DNA from: Candidatus Binataceae bacterium
GTDB taxonomy: Bacteria; Desulfobacterota; Binatia; Binatales; Binataceae
Direction of reading: 5' to 3'
DNA: 52,534 nt
NCBI GenBank assembly: GCA_036495685.1
Contig: DASXMJ010000040.1
Span: forward strand, 1 to 52,534
Part shown: positions 8,271-16,523 of the stretch, in pieces
Layout: each line of letters opens with the position of its first letter
Numbering within the stretch: the stretch's first letter is position 1
Position numbers and translations under genes: made by a program
Notes under the pieces: generated by a model
Databases searched by the model: none
Told to the model about the DNA's origin: nothing
What the model saw: the letters and a program-made list of their open reading frames with translations, nothing else

Positions 8271-8660
8271 TCAGACGTCGAAAATCGGGCTGCCGATAGT
8301 TACTCCGGCAGCGCTGCCGCCGAGTAATTCATTTTTGATCCCGCGCTCTTTGACGATCCAGTCGCGTATGTATGCCGAGCAATGTTCGAAATGAATGCCC
8401 TCTGACTCACAAGCGCTTAGAAAGCGGACTGCCTCGGCGTCCACCAGCGCCACTTCTTTCAACTCCAGCGCGCTCGGCGCGCTGGCCGCGATCTGACGTT
8501 TCAACTCGGGAAGATGCTCTGCCCGAATTCGACCAATCAGCTTAAGAGTCTTGCCATGCCTGCTAGCCAGTCTTCCAATCTTCAAGGTCACCGTCGTTTC
8601 GCAGGGCAAACTACGCGCCGTTCGGAAGCGTGGAGAAGACCACACTTGCTGGAAAAACAT
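8271..8660 (-). CDS. small STAS-like protein, copy B
   Basis: Paralogue of the STAS-like gene at 902-1186: LKLIGRIRAEHLPELKRQI and LVDAEAVRFLSACESEGI match it closely. The open frame is 129 residues from an ATG at 8660, but the shared region begins at an in-frame GTG at 8591. The first 23 residues (MFFQQVWSSPRF...) have no counterpart in copy A. The C-terminal extension after IVKERG is also absent from copy A. The classical phospho-acceptor Ser of STAS antagonists is lacking. It lies directly upstream of the operator and SDR run on the same strand, as copy A lies upstream of its VOC gene. Confidence 0.65.
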   Translation of the reverse strand: MFFQQVWSSPRFRTARSLPCETTVTLKIGRLASRHGKTLKLIGRIRAEHLPELKRQIAASAPSALELKEVALVDAEAVRFLSACESEGIHFEHCSAYIRDWIVKERGIKNELLGGSAAGVTIGSPIFDV

Positions 8661-9131
8661 TTTGCCCTAGTTTGGGAAATTGCCGACTTCTCGGCGAGAA
8701 TCTGTGAGCCTCCACGCCGTGCCAGTACGCTGTTAAGGATTCCGGCTCTCACCTGCTGAGCGCGGGGCAGCTCTTCGAAGCCGGGGACTTGAGTCAAAGG
8801 AAATTACACGCGCTTTCGGACGGGTCCACGGGGTCTTAATGGACACACCGCGCCGAAGCATGCCGCCGTGGTGGCGTTCGCTTCGCGAGCACGCCGCGCC
8901 AGCCCTCGCGGGCCGCTGTGCTCAGGCACGTCCTGCCGCCCGCTGCGCTCGCGCATCTGAAGAAATCTGCGCAAGGACCTCCAGATATGGGTGGAAGGGT
9001 CGCGCCAAAAATGTTACGCGAGAAACCAAGTCAAAGAGCAGCACGCCCTGACGCAGAAGCGGGAGCGGGCGAAGGCTCTATTGGCTGAGATTGGGAGCCA
9101 TGCGCAAGCCTCACTCGCGATGGCTCGCTGT
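8661..9131. other. gene-free stretch, GC-rich in the middle
   Basis: No convincing gene. The 8860-8960 part is strongly GC-rich with short self-complementary pieces (for example around TTCGCTTCGCGAGC), giving arginine/alanine-rich translations typical of non-coding sequence. Nothing recognisable as a tRNA, insertion sequence or terminator was seen. Confidence 0.5.
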
Positions 9132-9569
9132 CTATCGCTTCTCTCCTGGCGGCTGGCGGGCGGGCGGCATGACGCCTTTGGCGTGCTCGGGCACGCCCTC
9201 GGGCATTCGAACCCAATCATGCTTGCTCTCCGTCCACACCGTCCGGATCGGAGCGTCGAACCCGGGATCTGCGAAAGCTCCTACCGCTACGACGGTTGCC
9301 TCAGGGCGCGCTTCGACGCCCCAGTAAACCGTGGTTCCGCACTCGGGGCAGAATTGAAACTTAACTTTGCGACCACTGTCGGCCGCACGCGCGTAGGAGC
9401 TACTCCGACCGCTGATCTCGACGTTTGAGGTCGGAAACGCCGCATTGGCGGCGAACACGCTACCGGTTCTGCGTTGACACGCCTTGCAATGGCAGGCCGA
9501 GACAAAAAGGGGAGAGCCTTCGCAGACCACGGATAGTTGCCCGCAGGAACAGCTCGCAGTTCGTTTCAT
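9132..9569 (-). CDS. GFA (glutathione-dependent formaldehyde-activating/CENP-V) family protein
   Basis: 145 residues with the full zinc-binding pattern of the GFA/CENP-V fold: CSCGQL near residue 8, CHCKACQRRTGS near 27-38 and CPECGTTVYW near 94-103. The name comes from a disputed formaldehyde-glutathione adduct role, and most members have unknown functions. The ATG at 9569 overlaps the TGA of the upstream LLM gene by four bases (ATGA), so the two are very likely translationally coupled and functionally linked. An AGGA sits just ahead of the start. Confidence 0.88.
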   Translation of the reverse strand: MKRTASCSCGQLSVVCEGSPLFVSACHCKACQRRTGSVFAANAAFPTSNVEISGRSSSYARAADSGRKVKFQFCPECGTTVYWGVEARPEATVVAVGAFADPGFDAPIRTVWTESKHDWVRMPEGVPEHAKGVMPPARQPPGEKR

Positions 9570-10573
9570 TGTTTCTTCCTATCTTTCACTGGTTCGCGAC
9601 CCCAACTGCGCAGCGTCGGGAGTATCTCATGAGCAAACAGATCAAGCTGATGCGGAAGGATCGCCAACACAAGATGCGTGAACGGTGACTTTTCGAACAT
9701 CGGAGCAAGCGCCCCAAGGACCTGATCGGGAGTGCCGACGATCGGGTCGGGGAACGCAGCGCCTCGCCTCGACGCTGCTGCTCCGCTGAAAGCCACGTCT
9801 CGCCCCTCGGGGCTATATTCCTTCGCCCGCTCCTCGGCCAGCATCTTGGCAAAGTCACGCTCGGCGGCGAGCTCCGCCTCGGTGGCGACCACGTGGAGCG
9901 GTGGCCCCCAATAACCAGCGTTCGTTTCCTTCGCCGACCGACCGCTGGCCTTTAAGCCGGCGAAGTAGTGCTCGACGGGCGCACCGGGACCTGCCTGAAG
10001 GTGATAGCCCTCGCGTCCGGCACGCTCCAAGTTCTTGGGACCGAATCCCCCATACCAGATCGGAAACGGATCCTGCAGGGGCTTGGTCGTCTGCCGAATG
10101 TGCGGGATTTTGAAGTACTTACCTTGGTGGTCGAATTCTTCCTCGGCGAATGAACGACGGACGATCTCCATGGTCTCCCACATCCTGCCGGTCCGTTCGC
10201 GGGGATCCACGCGGAAGGTCTCGAACTCGAAACCGATCGAACCTGACCCGAATGCGACGTCGAGTCGTCCGTTGCAGAGTATGTCGAGCGTCGCGAGATC
10301 CTCCGACAGGCGCACGGGCTCATAGAAGGGAGTGAGCAAAACGAGGGTTCCGAGCCGGATCCGCGAGGTGTGCTGGGCGACCGCAGCCAGGACCATAAGC
10401 GGCGATGGATTCCACTGGGTCGGCATAAAGTGGTGCTCGCCGCTGAGCGCGAAGTCGAAGCCGAGCTTCTCCGTGCGCACAACGAGGTCGATGGCGTCAC
10501 GGTAGAGCTGCACCAGCGGCCGGTAGTCGCCAGAAAGGCGACGGACGAGAAAGTTCAAGGTTCCTACGTGCAT
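9566..10573 (-). CDS. LLM class flavin-dependent oxidoreductase (luciferase-like)
   Basis: 335 residues of a bacterial luciferase-like TIM-barrel monooxygenase/reductase. Recognisable segments are LGFDFALSGEHHFMPTQWNP (family GEHHF motif), RIRLGTLVLLTPFYEPVRL, the repeated DILCNGRLDVAFGSG, and VGTPDQVLGALAPM near the C-terminus. These enzymes use FMNH2 or F420. It is most similar within the window to the LLM at 19815-20801, sharing PLVQLYR/PLVELYR, QWNPS and FDHQGKYFKIP/FDHQGRYFRFP. It ends in a four-base overlap with the GFA gene. Cofactor and substrate cannot be told from sequence. Confidence 0.92.
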   Translation of the reverse strand: MHVGTLNFLVRRLSGDYRPLVQLYRDAIDLVVRTEKLGFDFALSGEHHFMPTQWNPSPLMVLAAVAQHTSRIRLGTLVLLTPFYEPVRLSEDLATLDILCNGRLDVAFGSGSIGFEFETFRVDPRERTGRMWETMEIVRRSFAEEEFDHQGKYFKIPHIRQTTKPLQDPFPIWYGGFGPKNLERAGREGYHLQAGPGAPVEHYFAGLKASGRSAKETNAGYWGPPLHVVATEAELAAERDFAKMLAEERAKEYSPEGRDVAFSGAAASRRGAAFPDPIVGTPDQVLGALAPMFEKSPFTHLVLAILPHQLDLFAHEILPTLRSWGREPVKDRKKQ

Positions 10574-10748
10574 GGGTGTCTACTCCGGCCAGTAGTTCGA
10601 GCCCTTGCGGCAAAACTCCGTTCTCACCCGTACCTACAAGGGCGCTTCAGGAGCAATGCCGACCAAGGAATGGATTCATGCGTGCGAGTTATGTCGAGAG
10701 GACCTTTCACGCGGCCTGATCCCAAAATGGCAACCTGATCTTCAGCGA

Positions 10749-13040
10749 TCAGTGTTCCCCCGCTGTCGCCACGACACCGGCGGTGACTAGTTCCTCGAAT
10801 CGCAGTCCGTAGCCAATTTCCTTCAGGATTTCCCGGCTATGCCATCCCAGGGGCGGAGCGCCGAACAACGAGAGCAACGGAGTGCGGGAGAACTTTGCAG
10901 AAGTTCCGACATTTCGAACCTCCCCTACCCCGGCGTGTGTCCGAACTAGGCTCAGGCCCCGATTTTTGACGAGAGGGCTTTGCATGTTCTCCTCGAAATT
11001 GATCAGCACATGAGCACCGAGTCCTGCGGCGGTAATTTTCTTGACCCACTCCTCGGCCGCGGCAGAAGCAAATCGCGACTCCAGTTTCGCGGAGAGTTCC
11101 GGTGCTGAAACTCCTGCGATCTCTTCAAGCCCCGCGATTCCGGCGAGGCGCTGCAAACCTGTTTCGCCGGGCGTGGCGAGGAAAAACCATCGATCGCTTG
11201 CCTTGTAATGGCGGTAGAGCGGTCCCCATCCGAGCGCATTTTGACCGCGCGGCTCGTTCCAGACCTGACCCTTAAAGTCGATCATGAAAGGAATCTGCAG
11301 GAAGGTGCCGCTACGCGAGAGTGCGGCACGTACGGCCTGACCTTCACCGGTACGCATTCGATGGAACAGCGCGAGCAAGATCCCAAATGCGGAGAGGTGG
11401 CCGGTACTGAAGTCGCAGATTGCCCAGCCCGCGCGCTCCGGAATTCCGTCACCCGCGCGAAGTTGCATTCCGGTCAGCGCCTGGCCAAGTTCCTCGTGTC
11501 CGCGATAATTCTCGCGAAAGCCCCCGTTCGCGTGGCAGGTAATCGACGAATAGACGATATCAGGTCGCAACTTGCGGATGTCGTTTTCGCCCAGGCTCAG
11601 CCGTTCGGCGGTGGACGGAATAAAGTTCTGATGGAATACATCCGCGTTCTTGATGAGGCGTGCCACGATCACACGCCCCTCGGAGGACTTTAAGTCGAGC
11701 AGGATGCTGCGCTTGCCGTTGTTCACGTATAGATGCGCCATCGCGGCCATCGGATTCTCGGGGTGCGGATCGGATATCTTGATGACCTGGGCACCGTACT
11801 CGGCCAGAATCCGGCACGCCGTAGGACCGGCCAGAATCTGGGTTGTGTCAATTACGCGGAACCCATCAAGGGGAGTGCGTGGGGTGGAACGCGCGGAGTC
11901 GCGGTTCGGCACTTCCAATTCCGACGGACTCTGACCCAGTGCCGAACTCCTGTCGGAGTCGAGCCCATGACGAGGTCCTCGCGCTCGTGGCGGGGTGGTG
12001 GACAGGTGGACTGGATAACCGGCTTGCCGCGTAGGACCCAGCTCCGAATCGTCAAGCGCAATCACGCAGCCGCTCGTGTGTGCGTGCGGGTCATGCAACC
12101 ACTCCTCGGTCGTCTGACAGAAGCCAGCGGCATTGCCTACTTGTTCGTTAGCGACTCGTTCCCATTCCGCGGCGGTGCGAGCATTAAAGACGTTGGTGAG
12201 GAGACTTCGCAGCTCCTTAACGCGTTGGGGATCAGCCTGGAAAATATCGGTAAGCCCGGACTCGTTCGCTTCCTTGGGCAGGAGTTTTTCGGCGAACCAT
12301 TGGAATCCGCGCAGCGGTGGCGACAGGTCTATCCAGCGACCGTCCGCGCATCGATAGGGGCCGATCGCAGCCATGTTGATTTTTAATGGAGGCGCGGCGG
12401 AAGACTGGTCAAGGACTGACTGGCCCGCAACTCCGATCAGTTCGAAACATGCATCAAACAGGGGAACCTCGATTCGCTGTCCCTCGCCGGAACGCTCCCG
12501 GGCGATCAACGCAGCAATGATGCTGTGCCCGGCAATGAAAGCCGCAAAAGTCGAGGCAAGGGGAAGAGCGCTAAATACGGGCGCATCACTCTTTCTGAAA
12601 TACCCGGCAAGATTCGGAGGATCGTAGAGACCGGCCGCGGCGCAGATAACCCCTTCCCAGGCCGGCAGCCCCGCGCGCGGATCGTCCTCACCGAACCCGG
12701 GAAGAGAGCAGGAGATGAGGCGCGGATTAGCGGCCGTCATCTCGCGCAAATCCAAGCCGAGCCGCGTCATCACGGCCGGACGGAAGCCCTCAATCACAAC
12801 GTCTGCGGATTGAATGAGCGCCCGTGCGGTCGCACGCTCTTGCGCGTCATGCAAATCGAGGACGACACTTCGCTTGCCCCGCTGCAGAATCGCATTCGAC
12901 GGATGTCTCCAGCGCGGGCCGCCCGGCGGATCGATTCGGATCACATCGGCGCCGCTGTCGCAGAGCATCATTGCTGTGAGCGGCGCCGCCAAATATTGGC
13001 CGAGATCGATTACGCGAATTCCTTCCAGCGCAGAAGTCAT
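10749..13040 (-). CDS. tandem-duplicated class III (CaiB/BaiF) CoA-transferase
   Basis: 763 residues, about twice the family length, made of two CaiB/BaiF domains joined by a hydrophilic linker (about 355-390). The first starts GIRVIDLGQYLAAPLTAMML and the second GFRVIDTTQILAGPTACRIL. The class III catalytic Asp is expected just before the helix leading to AL..R.R(T/S)GEGQ. The second half has CDFSTG with Asp543, while the first half reads LASTFAAF at about 159-166 with no Asp. So this looks like a fused active/inactive pair, analogous to the interlocked dimer of the single-domain enzymes. The acyl-CoA substrate is unknown. It is divergent from the GntR gene and its promoter overlaps a palindrome at 13049-13067. 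Confidence 0.9.
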   Translation of the reverse strand: MTSALEGIRVIDLGQYLAAPLTAMMLCDSGADVIRIDPPGGPRWRHPSNAILQRGKRSVVLDLHDAQERATARALIQSADVVIEGFRPAVMTRLGLDLREMTAANPRLISCSLPGFGEDDPRAGLPAWEGVICAAAGLYDPPNLAGYFRKSDAPVFSALPLASTFAAFIAGHSIIAALIARERSGEGQRIEVPLFDACFELIGVAGQSVLDQSSAAPPLKINMAAIGPYRCADGRWIDLSPPLRGFQWFAEKLLPKEANESGLTDIFQADPQRVKELRSLLTNVFNARTAAEWERVANEQVGNAAGFCQTTEEWLHDPHAHTSGCVIALDDSELGPTRQAGYPVHLSTTPPRARGPRHGLDSDRSSALGQSPSELEVPNRDSARSTPRTPLDGFRVIDTTQILAGPTACRILAEYGAQVIKISDPHPENPMAAMAHLYVNNGKRSILLDLKSSEGRVIVARLIKNADVFHQNFIPSTAERLSLGENDIRKLRPDIVYSSITCHANGGFRENYRGHEELGQALTGMQLRAGDGIPERAGWAICDFSTGHLSAFGILLALFHRMRTGEGQAVRAALSRSGTFLQIPFMIDFKGQVWNEPRGQNALGWGPLYRHYKASDRWFFLATPGETGLQRLAGIAGLEEIAGVSAPELSAKLESRFASAAAEEWVKKITAAGLGAHVLINFEENMQSPLVKNRGLSLVRTHAGVGEVRNVGTSAKFSRTPLLSLFGAPPLGWHSREILKEIGYGLRFEELVTAGVVATAGEH

Positions 13041-13048
13041 AAACGTTC

Positions 13049-13067
13049 CTCGAATCTCGAGATCGAG
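13049..13067. promoter_or_regulatory. imperfect palindrome in the CoA-transferase/GntR intergenic region
   Basis: CTCGAATCTCGAGATCGAG forms an inverted repeat around a CTCGAG core with one extra base in the left arm. It overlaps the ribosome-binding region of the CoA-transferase and lies in the 106-bp divergent spacer, so it is a possible GntR operator. Confidence 0.35.
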
Positions 13068-13146
13068 ACGGGGCTTGACCTTCGAGCGGCAGTATTGCTA
13101 CACACACTTTAAATTGCAACTCCATAGACTTCACAAGGAGTGAATT

Positions 13147-13920
13147 TTGAGCTTGCTCGGTGAGAAATCAAAAAGGAGATTGCTGAGGGTTTCCCGCGAA
13201 CTAAGCAGCGTCAGCCAAATCCACGAGGAACTTCGGACCATGATTCTGAGCGGCAGCTTTGAACCCGGTGCGCGCCTGTCTCAGATTCGGCTCGCCCAGC
13301 AACTTCGCGTCGGACTGACGCCCCTGCGTGAAGCGCTCCGCATGCTGCAACAGGAAGGATTGATTGTCGCTGAGCACAACAAGCGTCCGCGGCTGCTTAG
13401 CTTCAATCCGGATGCGATCGACGCCAACTCGGCGGAGGTAATCCTCCTCTTTTCGCTGGCCGCCGCACTCTCCGTTCCCAGGTTGACCGACGAGGAGATC
13501 GCCACAATTCGGAATTCGCTAGAGGAGATGCGTCAGGCGGCGGAGCACGAAGATATCAATGGTTGGCTACGAGCGGACTTTGAGTTCCACGCGCGCGCAT
13601 TCGTACACGCCGGCGGGCCGCTGAATGCGAGGCTGAAACGCGTCTGCGATGAGAATCAATATTACCTGCGGTTCCTGATGACCCGAGAAAATGTCCCTTG
13701 GGAAAAGATAGACAGCGACCACCAGGCGATTTTGGATGCCTGCGCGGTCCGGAACGGGGATCTCGCGTCCAAGCTGGTTGCGCGGCATCTTGCCGGCGGT
13801 CACATCGCTCTGCTCGCCCACGTGATGCCCGACAAGGAACCGCGCATGATACGCGCGGCGATGCGCCTAATCGTTCCCAAGCCCGAGTTGGTCGTCCCAA
13901 AGCGCGCGGCGCGCGGCTGA
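13147..13920 (+). CDS. GntR family (FadR/FCD subfamily) transcriptional regulator
   Basis: 257 residues from a TTG start with AAGGAG at 13135-13140. The winged helix is at about 25-85: IHEELRTMILSGSFEPGARL, then LAQQLRVGLTPLREALRMLQ and GLIVAE. An all-helical FCD ligand domain follows (about 95-230), with the His residues expected for metal or acid binding in DFEFHARAF, DHQAIL and ARHLAGGH. FCD regulators usually respond to small organic acids or acyl-CoA compounds. It stands at the head of a co-directional catabolic run and is divergent from the CoA-transferase, so it is the likely local regulator of both. Confidence 0.92.
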   Translation: MSLLGEKSKRRLLRVSRELSSVSQIHEELRTMILSGSFEPGARLSQIRLAQQLRVGLTPLREALRMLQQEGLIVAEHNKRPRLLSFNPDAIDANSAEVILLFSLAAALSVPRLTDEEIATIRNSLEEMRQAAEHEDINGWLRADFEFHARAFVHAGGPLNARLKRVCDENQYYLRFLMTRENVPWEKIDSDHQAILDACAVRNGDLASKLVARHLAGGHIALLAHVMPDKEPRMIRAAMRLIVPKPELVVPKRAARG

Positions 13921-13946
13921 AACTAATTCCTCCCGAGGAGGCCCTA

Positions 13947-14525
13947 ATGGAAACGGTTGACGAGCGTACCGGAGAGAAAGTCGAGAAAACCATATTCGCC
14001 ATCAATAGCAGCGAGGATTTCGCGCGACTGCGCGGCCGATGGTCGCAGATGCCGATGATCCCGAAGATAGCTCGGGTCGAGGAGTCTCCGACCGTGAGAT
14101 TTCCCGGCTCCACCATTCGGGTTTTGCTCAACGGCGAAGAGAGCGGTGGTTCGGTGTCGGTCTTCTACCAGGAGGTCGAGCCTGGATTTGGAGCGCCGCC
14201 TCACCATCAGCCAAATGAGGAGGAACACTTCTTCATCTTGGAAGGTGAGATGGAAATGACGATTGGGAACCAGACGATCCACGCAACACCTGGAACGTTT
14301 GCTTTCGCTCCGCGCAACGCGACTCACGCGTTCAAGAACAACGGGGAGAAGGTCTGTCGATTTATCACCTGGAACTCGCCGGGTGGCCACGAGCGGATGT
14401 TCGAAGCTGGGCAGCGGATGGCTCAAGAACAGATTGGGGACCCCGAAGTCAGGGGAAAGATCTTGGCGGCTCACGACACAATCTTTCATGAGCGCCCGCG
14501 CTCGGTACGCGGAGTTAACAGCTGA
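13947..14525 (+). CDS. cupin domain protein
   Basis: 192 residues from the ATG at 13947, preceded by a perfect GAGGAGG at 13935-13941. A single cupin spans roughly residues 68-150. PPHHQPNEEEHFFILEGE provides the metal-binding histidines (86, 87, 94) and acidic residues, and His127 in NATHAF is the motif-2 histidine. It is probably a metal-dependent small-molecule enzyme (dioxygenase, isomerase or similar). It lies 26 bp downstream of the GntR gene and 65 bp ahead of an LLM monooxygenase in the same direction. Confidence 0.88.
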   Translation: METVDERTGEKVEKTIFAINSSEDFARLRGRWSQMPMIPKIARVEESPTVRFPGSTIRVLLNGEESGGSVSVFYQEVEPGFGAPPHHQPNEEEHFFILEGEMEMTIGNQTIHATPGTFAFAPRNATHAFKNNGEKVCRFITWNSPGGHERMFEAGQRMAQEQIGDPEVRGKILAAHDTIFHERPRSVRGVNS

Positions 14526-14590
14526 ATCGATGATATTCGGTCTGGCCAACTCGGCGCACCCGAGAGTTTGCACCTGGGGAGACGACCTCA

Positions 14591-15760
14591 ATGAAGGCCT
14601 CATTCTTTTGCACTAACAGTTATCTGTCACCGGAACCGTTTCAGCGTCCCGGATGGCCCACACCGCCGGGTTTGTCCAAGCCTGAGATCGGCGTTCAGTC
14701 TGCGGAGTTTGCGCTGGCGCAGGCCAAGCTTGCCGACGAAGCCGGTTTCGATTGGATTGCATGTTCCGAGCATCACTACATGCCGGGGCTTCAGACAGCG
14801 AATCCCAACATTTTCGCGGCAGCCTTGACCCGAGTTGTGAAGCGCGCGCGCATCGCCGTGCTGGGACCACTCGTGTCGATGACGAATCCGGTGCGGACTG
14901 CGGAAGAGCTGGCGATGCTGGATCAGCTGAGCGGCGGACGCCTTATCGCGCTTTTTCTCCGCGGCACGCCCAATGAATTTCTCGCCTACGGAGTGAACCC
15001 GCAGGAGACGCGAGCTCGGACTCAGGAAGCGAGCGAGCTTATCGTCCGGGCTCTCACGGAGCCTGAGCCATTCGGATGGGAGGGCAGATATTTCCGCTTC
15101 CGCACAGTAGCCGTGTGGCCGAGAGTTATTCAGCAACCACACCCACCGCTCTTCTACTCTGGCAACAGCATCGAATCCGCCACCTTTGCCGCTGAGCATC
15201 ATTTCGGATTGGGCGTCTCGTATTATCCGCCCCACCTCGTCGCACAACTTACTGCACATTATCGGCAGGCATGCGCCGAGCGCGGATGGGGTCCCATCGC
15301 CGATCAACTCATCTATCGGACCTTTGTCGGCGTCGCGGAAACAGACAGAGAAGCGGACGCGATGAAGAGCAGATTCTTCGGTCTCGGCGCAGTGATCGCC
15401 GCGACGACTCAGGGCCGCGCCTCAGCGATGGGAATGCCTAAGTTGGATCCCGGCCTTGGAGCCAAGGAGTTCGGGACCGATGCCGACGGAAAGAATTCCA
15501 GCGCAGACAAAGGGCAAGCGGGTTTCGGATTTGGTGGACTACAGTTCTGTGGCAGCCCGAACACAGTAGTGAAGCAAATCGCCGAGTTTCACGAGCTCAC
15601 AGGTGTGGGCGTGCTGGACGTTTCATTCGGCGGTGTGGGGTTGACTCCGGAAGAGGCTCAAAGGTCCTTTCGTCTGTTTACCAGCGAAGTTCTTCCTCGC
15701 ATTCGCAGCATCGGCACAGCACCGGTAGCTGAGTCAGAGGCTGGTGCGGCGGCTAACTGA
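14591..15760 (+). CDS. LLM class flavin-dependent monooxygenase
   Basis: 389 residues, with GGGGAG at 14576-14581 ahead of the ATG. Luciferase-like motifs: DEAGFDWIACSEHHYMPG, GPLVSMTNPVRTAEELAMLD, LSGGRLIALFLRGTPNE, and the C-terminal FCGSPNTVVKQIAEF, which is the usual phosphate-handling region. An insertion at about 265-315 (RASAMGMPKLDPGLGAK, then a Gly/Ser-rich piece) makes it longer than the other two LLMs. It probably hydroxylates or cleaves a substrate with reduced flavin. It ends 10 bp before the hydrolase-like gene, so the two are probably co-transcribed. Confidence 0.92.
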   Translation: MKASFFCTNSYLSPEPFQRPGWPTPPGLSKPEIGVQSAEFALAQAKLADEAGFDWIACSEHHYMPGLQTANPNIFAAALTRVVKRARIAVLGPLVSMTNPVRTAEELAMLDQLSGGRLIALFLRGTPNEFLAYGVNPQETRARTQEASELIVRALTEPEPFGWEGRYFRFRTVAVWPRVIQQPHPPLFYSGNSIESATFAAEHHFGLGVSYYPPHLVAQLTAHYRQACAERGWGPIADQLIYRTFVGVAETDREADAMKSRFFGLGAVIAATTQGRASAMGMPKLDPGLGAKEFGTDADGKNSSADKGQAGFGFGGLQFCGSPNTVVKQIAEFHELTGVGVLDVSFGGVGLTPEEAQRSFRLFTSEVLPRIRSIGTAPVAESEAGAAAN

Positions 15761-15770
15761 GGAGCCTGAG

Positions 15771-16373
15771 ATGAGCAACTCACGAAGTCAGTACACAATC
15801 GCCGGTGACGGAAACGGGCCGCGTTTCACCGACGCGGGTTCAGGAAACGCCGTCTTCTTACTGCAGCCTGCATCCAGAGCTCTCAAGGACCGACTCGCTG
15901 AAAACTTTCGTGTGATCACGCTCGAAACGCGCGATTCGCGGGCCCTGCAAAGCATAACCCAGTCGCTACGTCGAACGGCCGATCAGTTGGTTATTACAAA
16001 ATACTCCCTGATCGCGGAGTCTGAATTTGCAGCGGCCGCGATGGCGCACACGATTGACTCTGGCGATTCGGTAGAGTCGTTGACCCTTATTGCGCCGAAC
16101 GATGCGTCGAATGGCGCCTCGCTCGATCTTCATCTCGAGCAATGCAATGCACCCACCCTGGTGCTATTCGGAACGCGAGATCAGGTCGTGGCGCCTGAAG
16201 CAGGACGCGCTTACGCTCGCCGGATTCCCAAATGCTTCTACACGCTGGTGTATGACGCCGGCCACGACATCGGGGCAGATCGGCCACAAGCACTACACGC
16301 AGTCGTGCGAGATTTCCTCGAGCATCGTGAGAAGTTCGTGATTGCGCACGAAAGTTCGGTTATTAACCCGTAG
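15771..16373 (+). CDS. alpha/beta-hydrolase-like protein with atypical nucleophile elbow
   Basis: 200 residues, short for an alpha/beta hydrolase. The C-terminal half keeps the fold's acid and base segments: APTLVLFGTRDQVVAPEAG (Asp) and YDAGHDIGADRP (His). Where GxSxG is expected the sequence reads LIAESEFAAAAMAH, so the elbow has Ser but none of the usual glycines. The N-terminal cap region is reduced. It may be a hydrolase with altered chemistry or a non-enzymatic relative. Start ATG 15771 with GAGGAG immediately upstream, overlapping the preceding stop region. It belongs to the LLM-hydrolase-enolase run. Confidence 0.75.
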   Translation: MSNSRSQYTIAGDGNGPRFTDAGSGNAVFLLQPASRALKDRLAENFRVITLETRDSRALQSITQSLRRTADQLVITKYSLIAESEFAAAAMAHTIDSGDSVESLTLIAPNDASNGASLDLHLEQCNAPTLVLFGTRDQVVAPEAGRAYARRIPKCFYTLVYDAGHDIGADRPQALHAVVRDFLEHREKFVIAHESSVINP

Positions 16374-16523
16374 TTTCGACAATTGCCGGAAATTTAAATC
16401 GCCAAACGCCATGAGTTGTCCGATGCGTGAGCCCTGCGCGGCGGCGATCCTCTTCACTATGTGCCGTAGGCAGATCGCGGGGCGGTGACTTCGCAGAAGG
16501 GCGTCCGTTCAAAGTTAGAGACC

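Noticed and set aside
8839..9051. Possible small arginine-rich protein in the GC-rich gap
   Set aside because: No ribosome site, no similarity and composition expected of non-coding GC-rich DNA.
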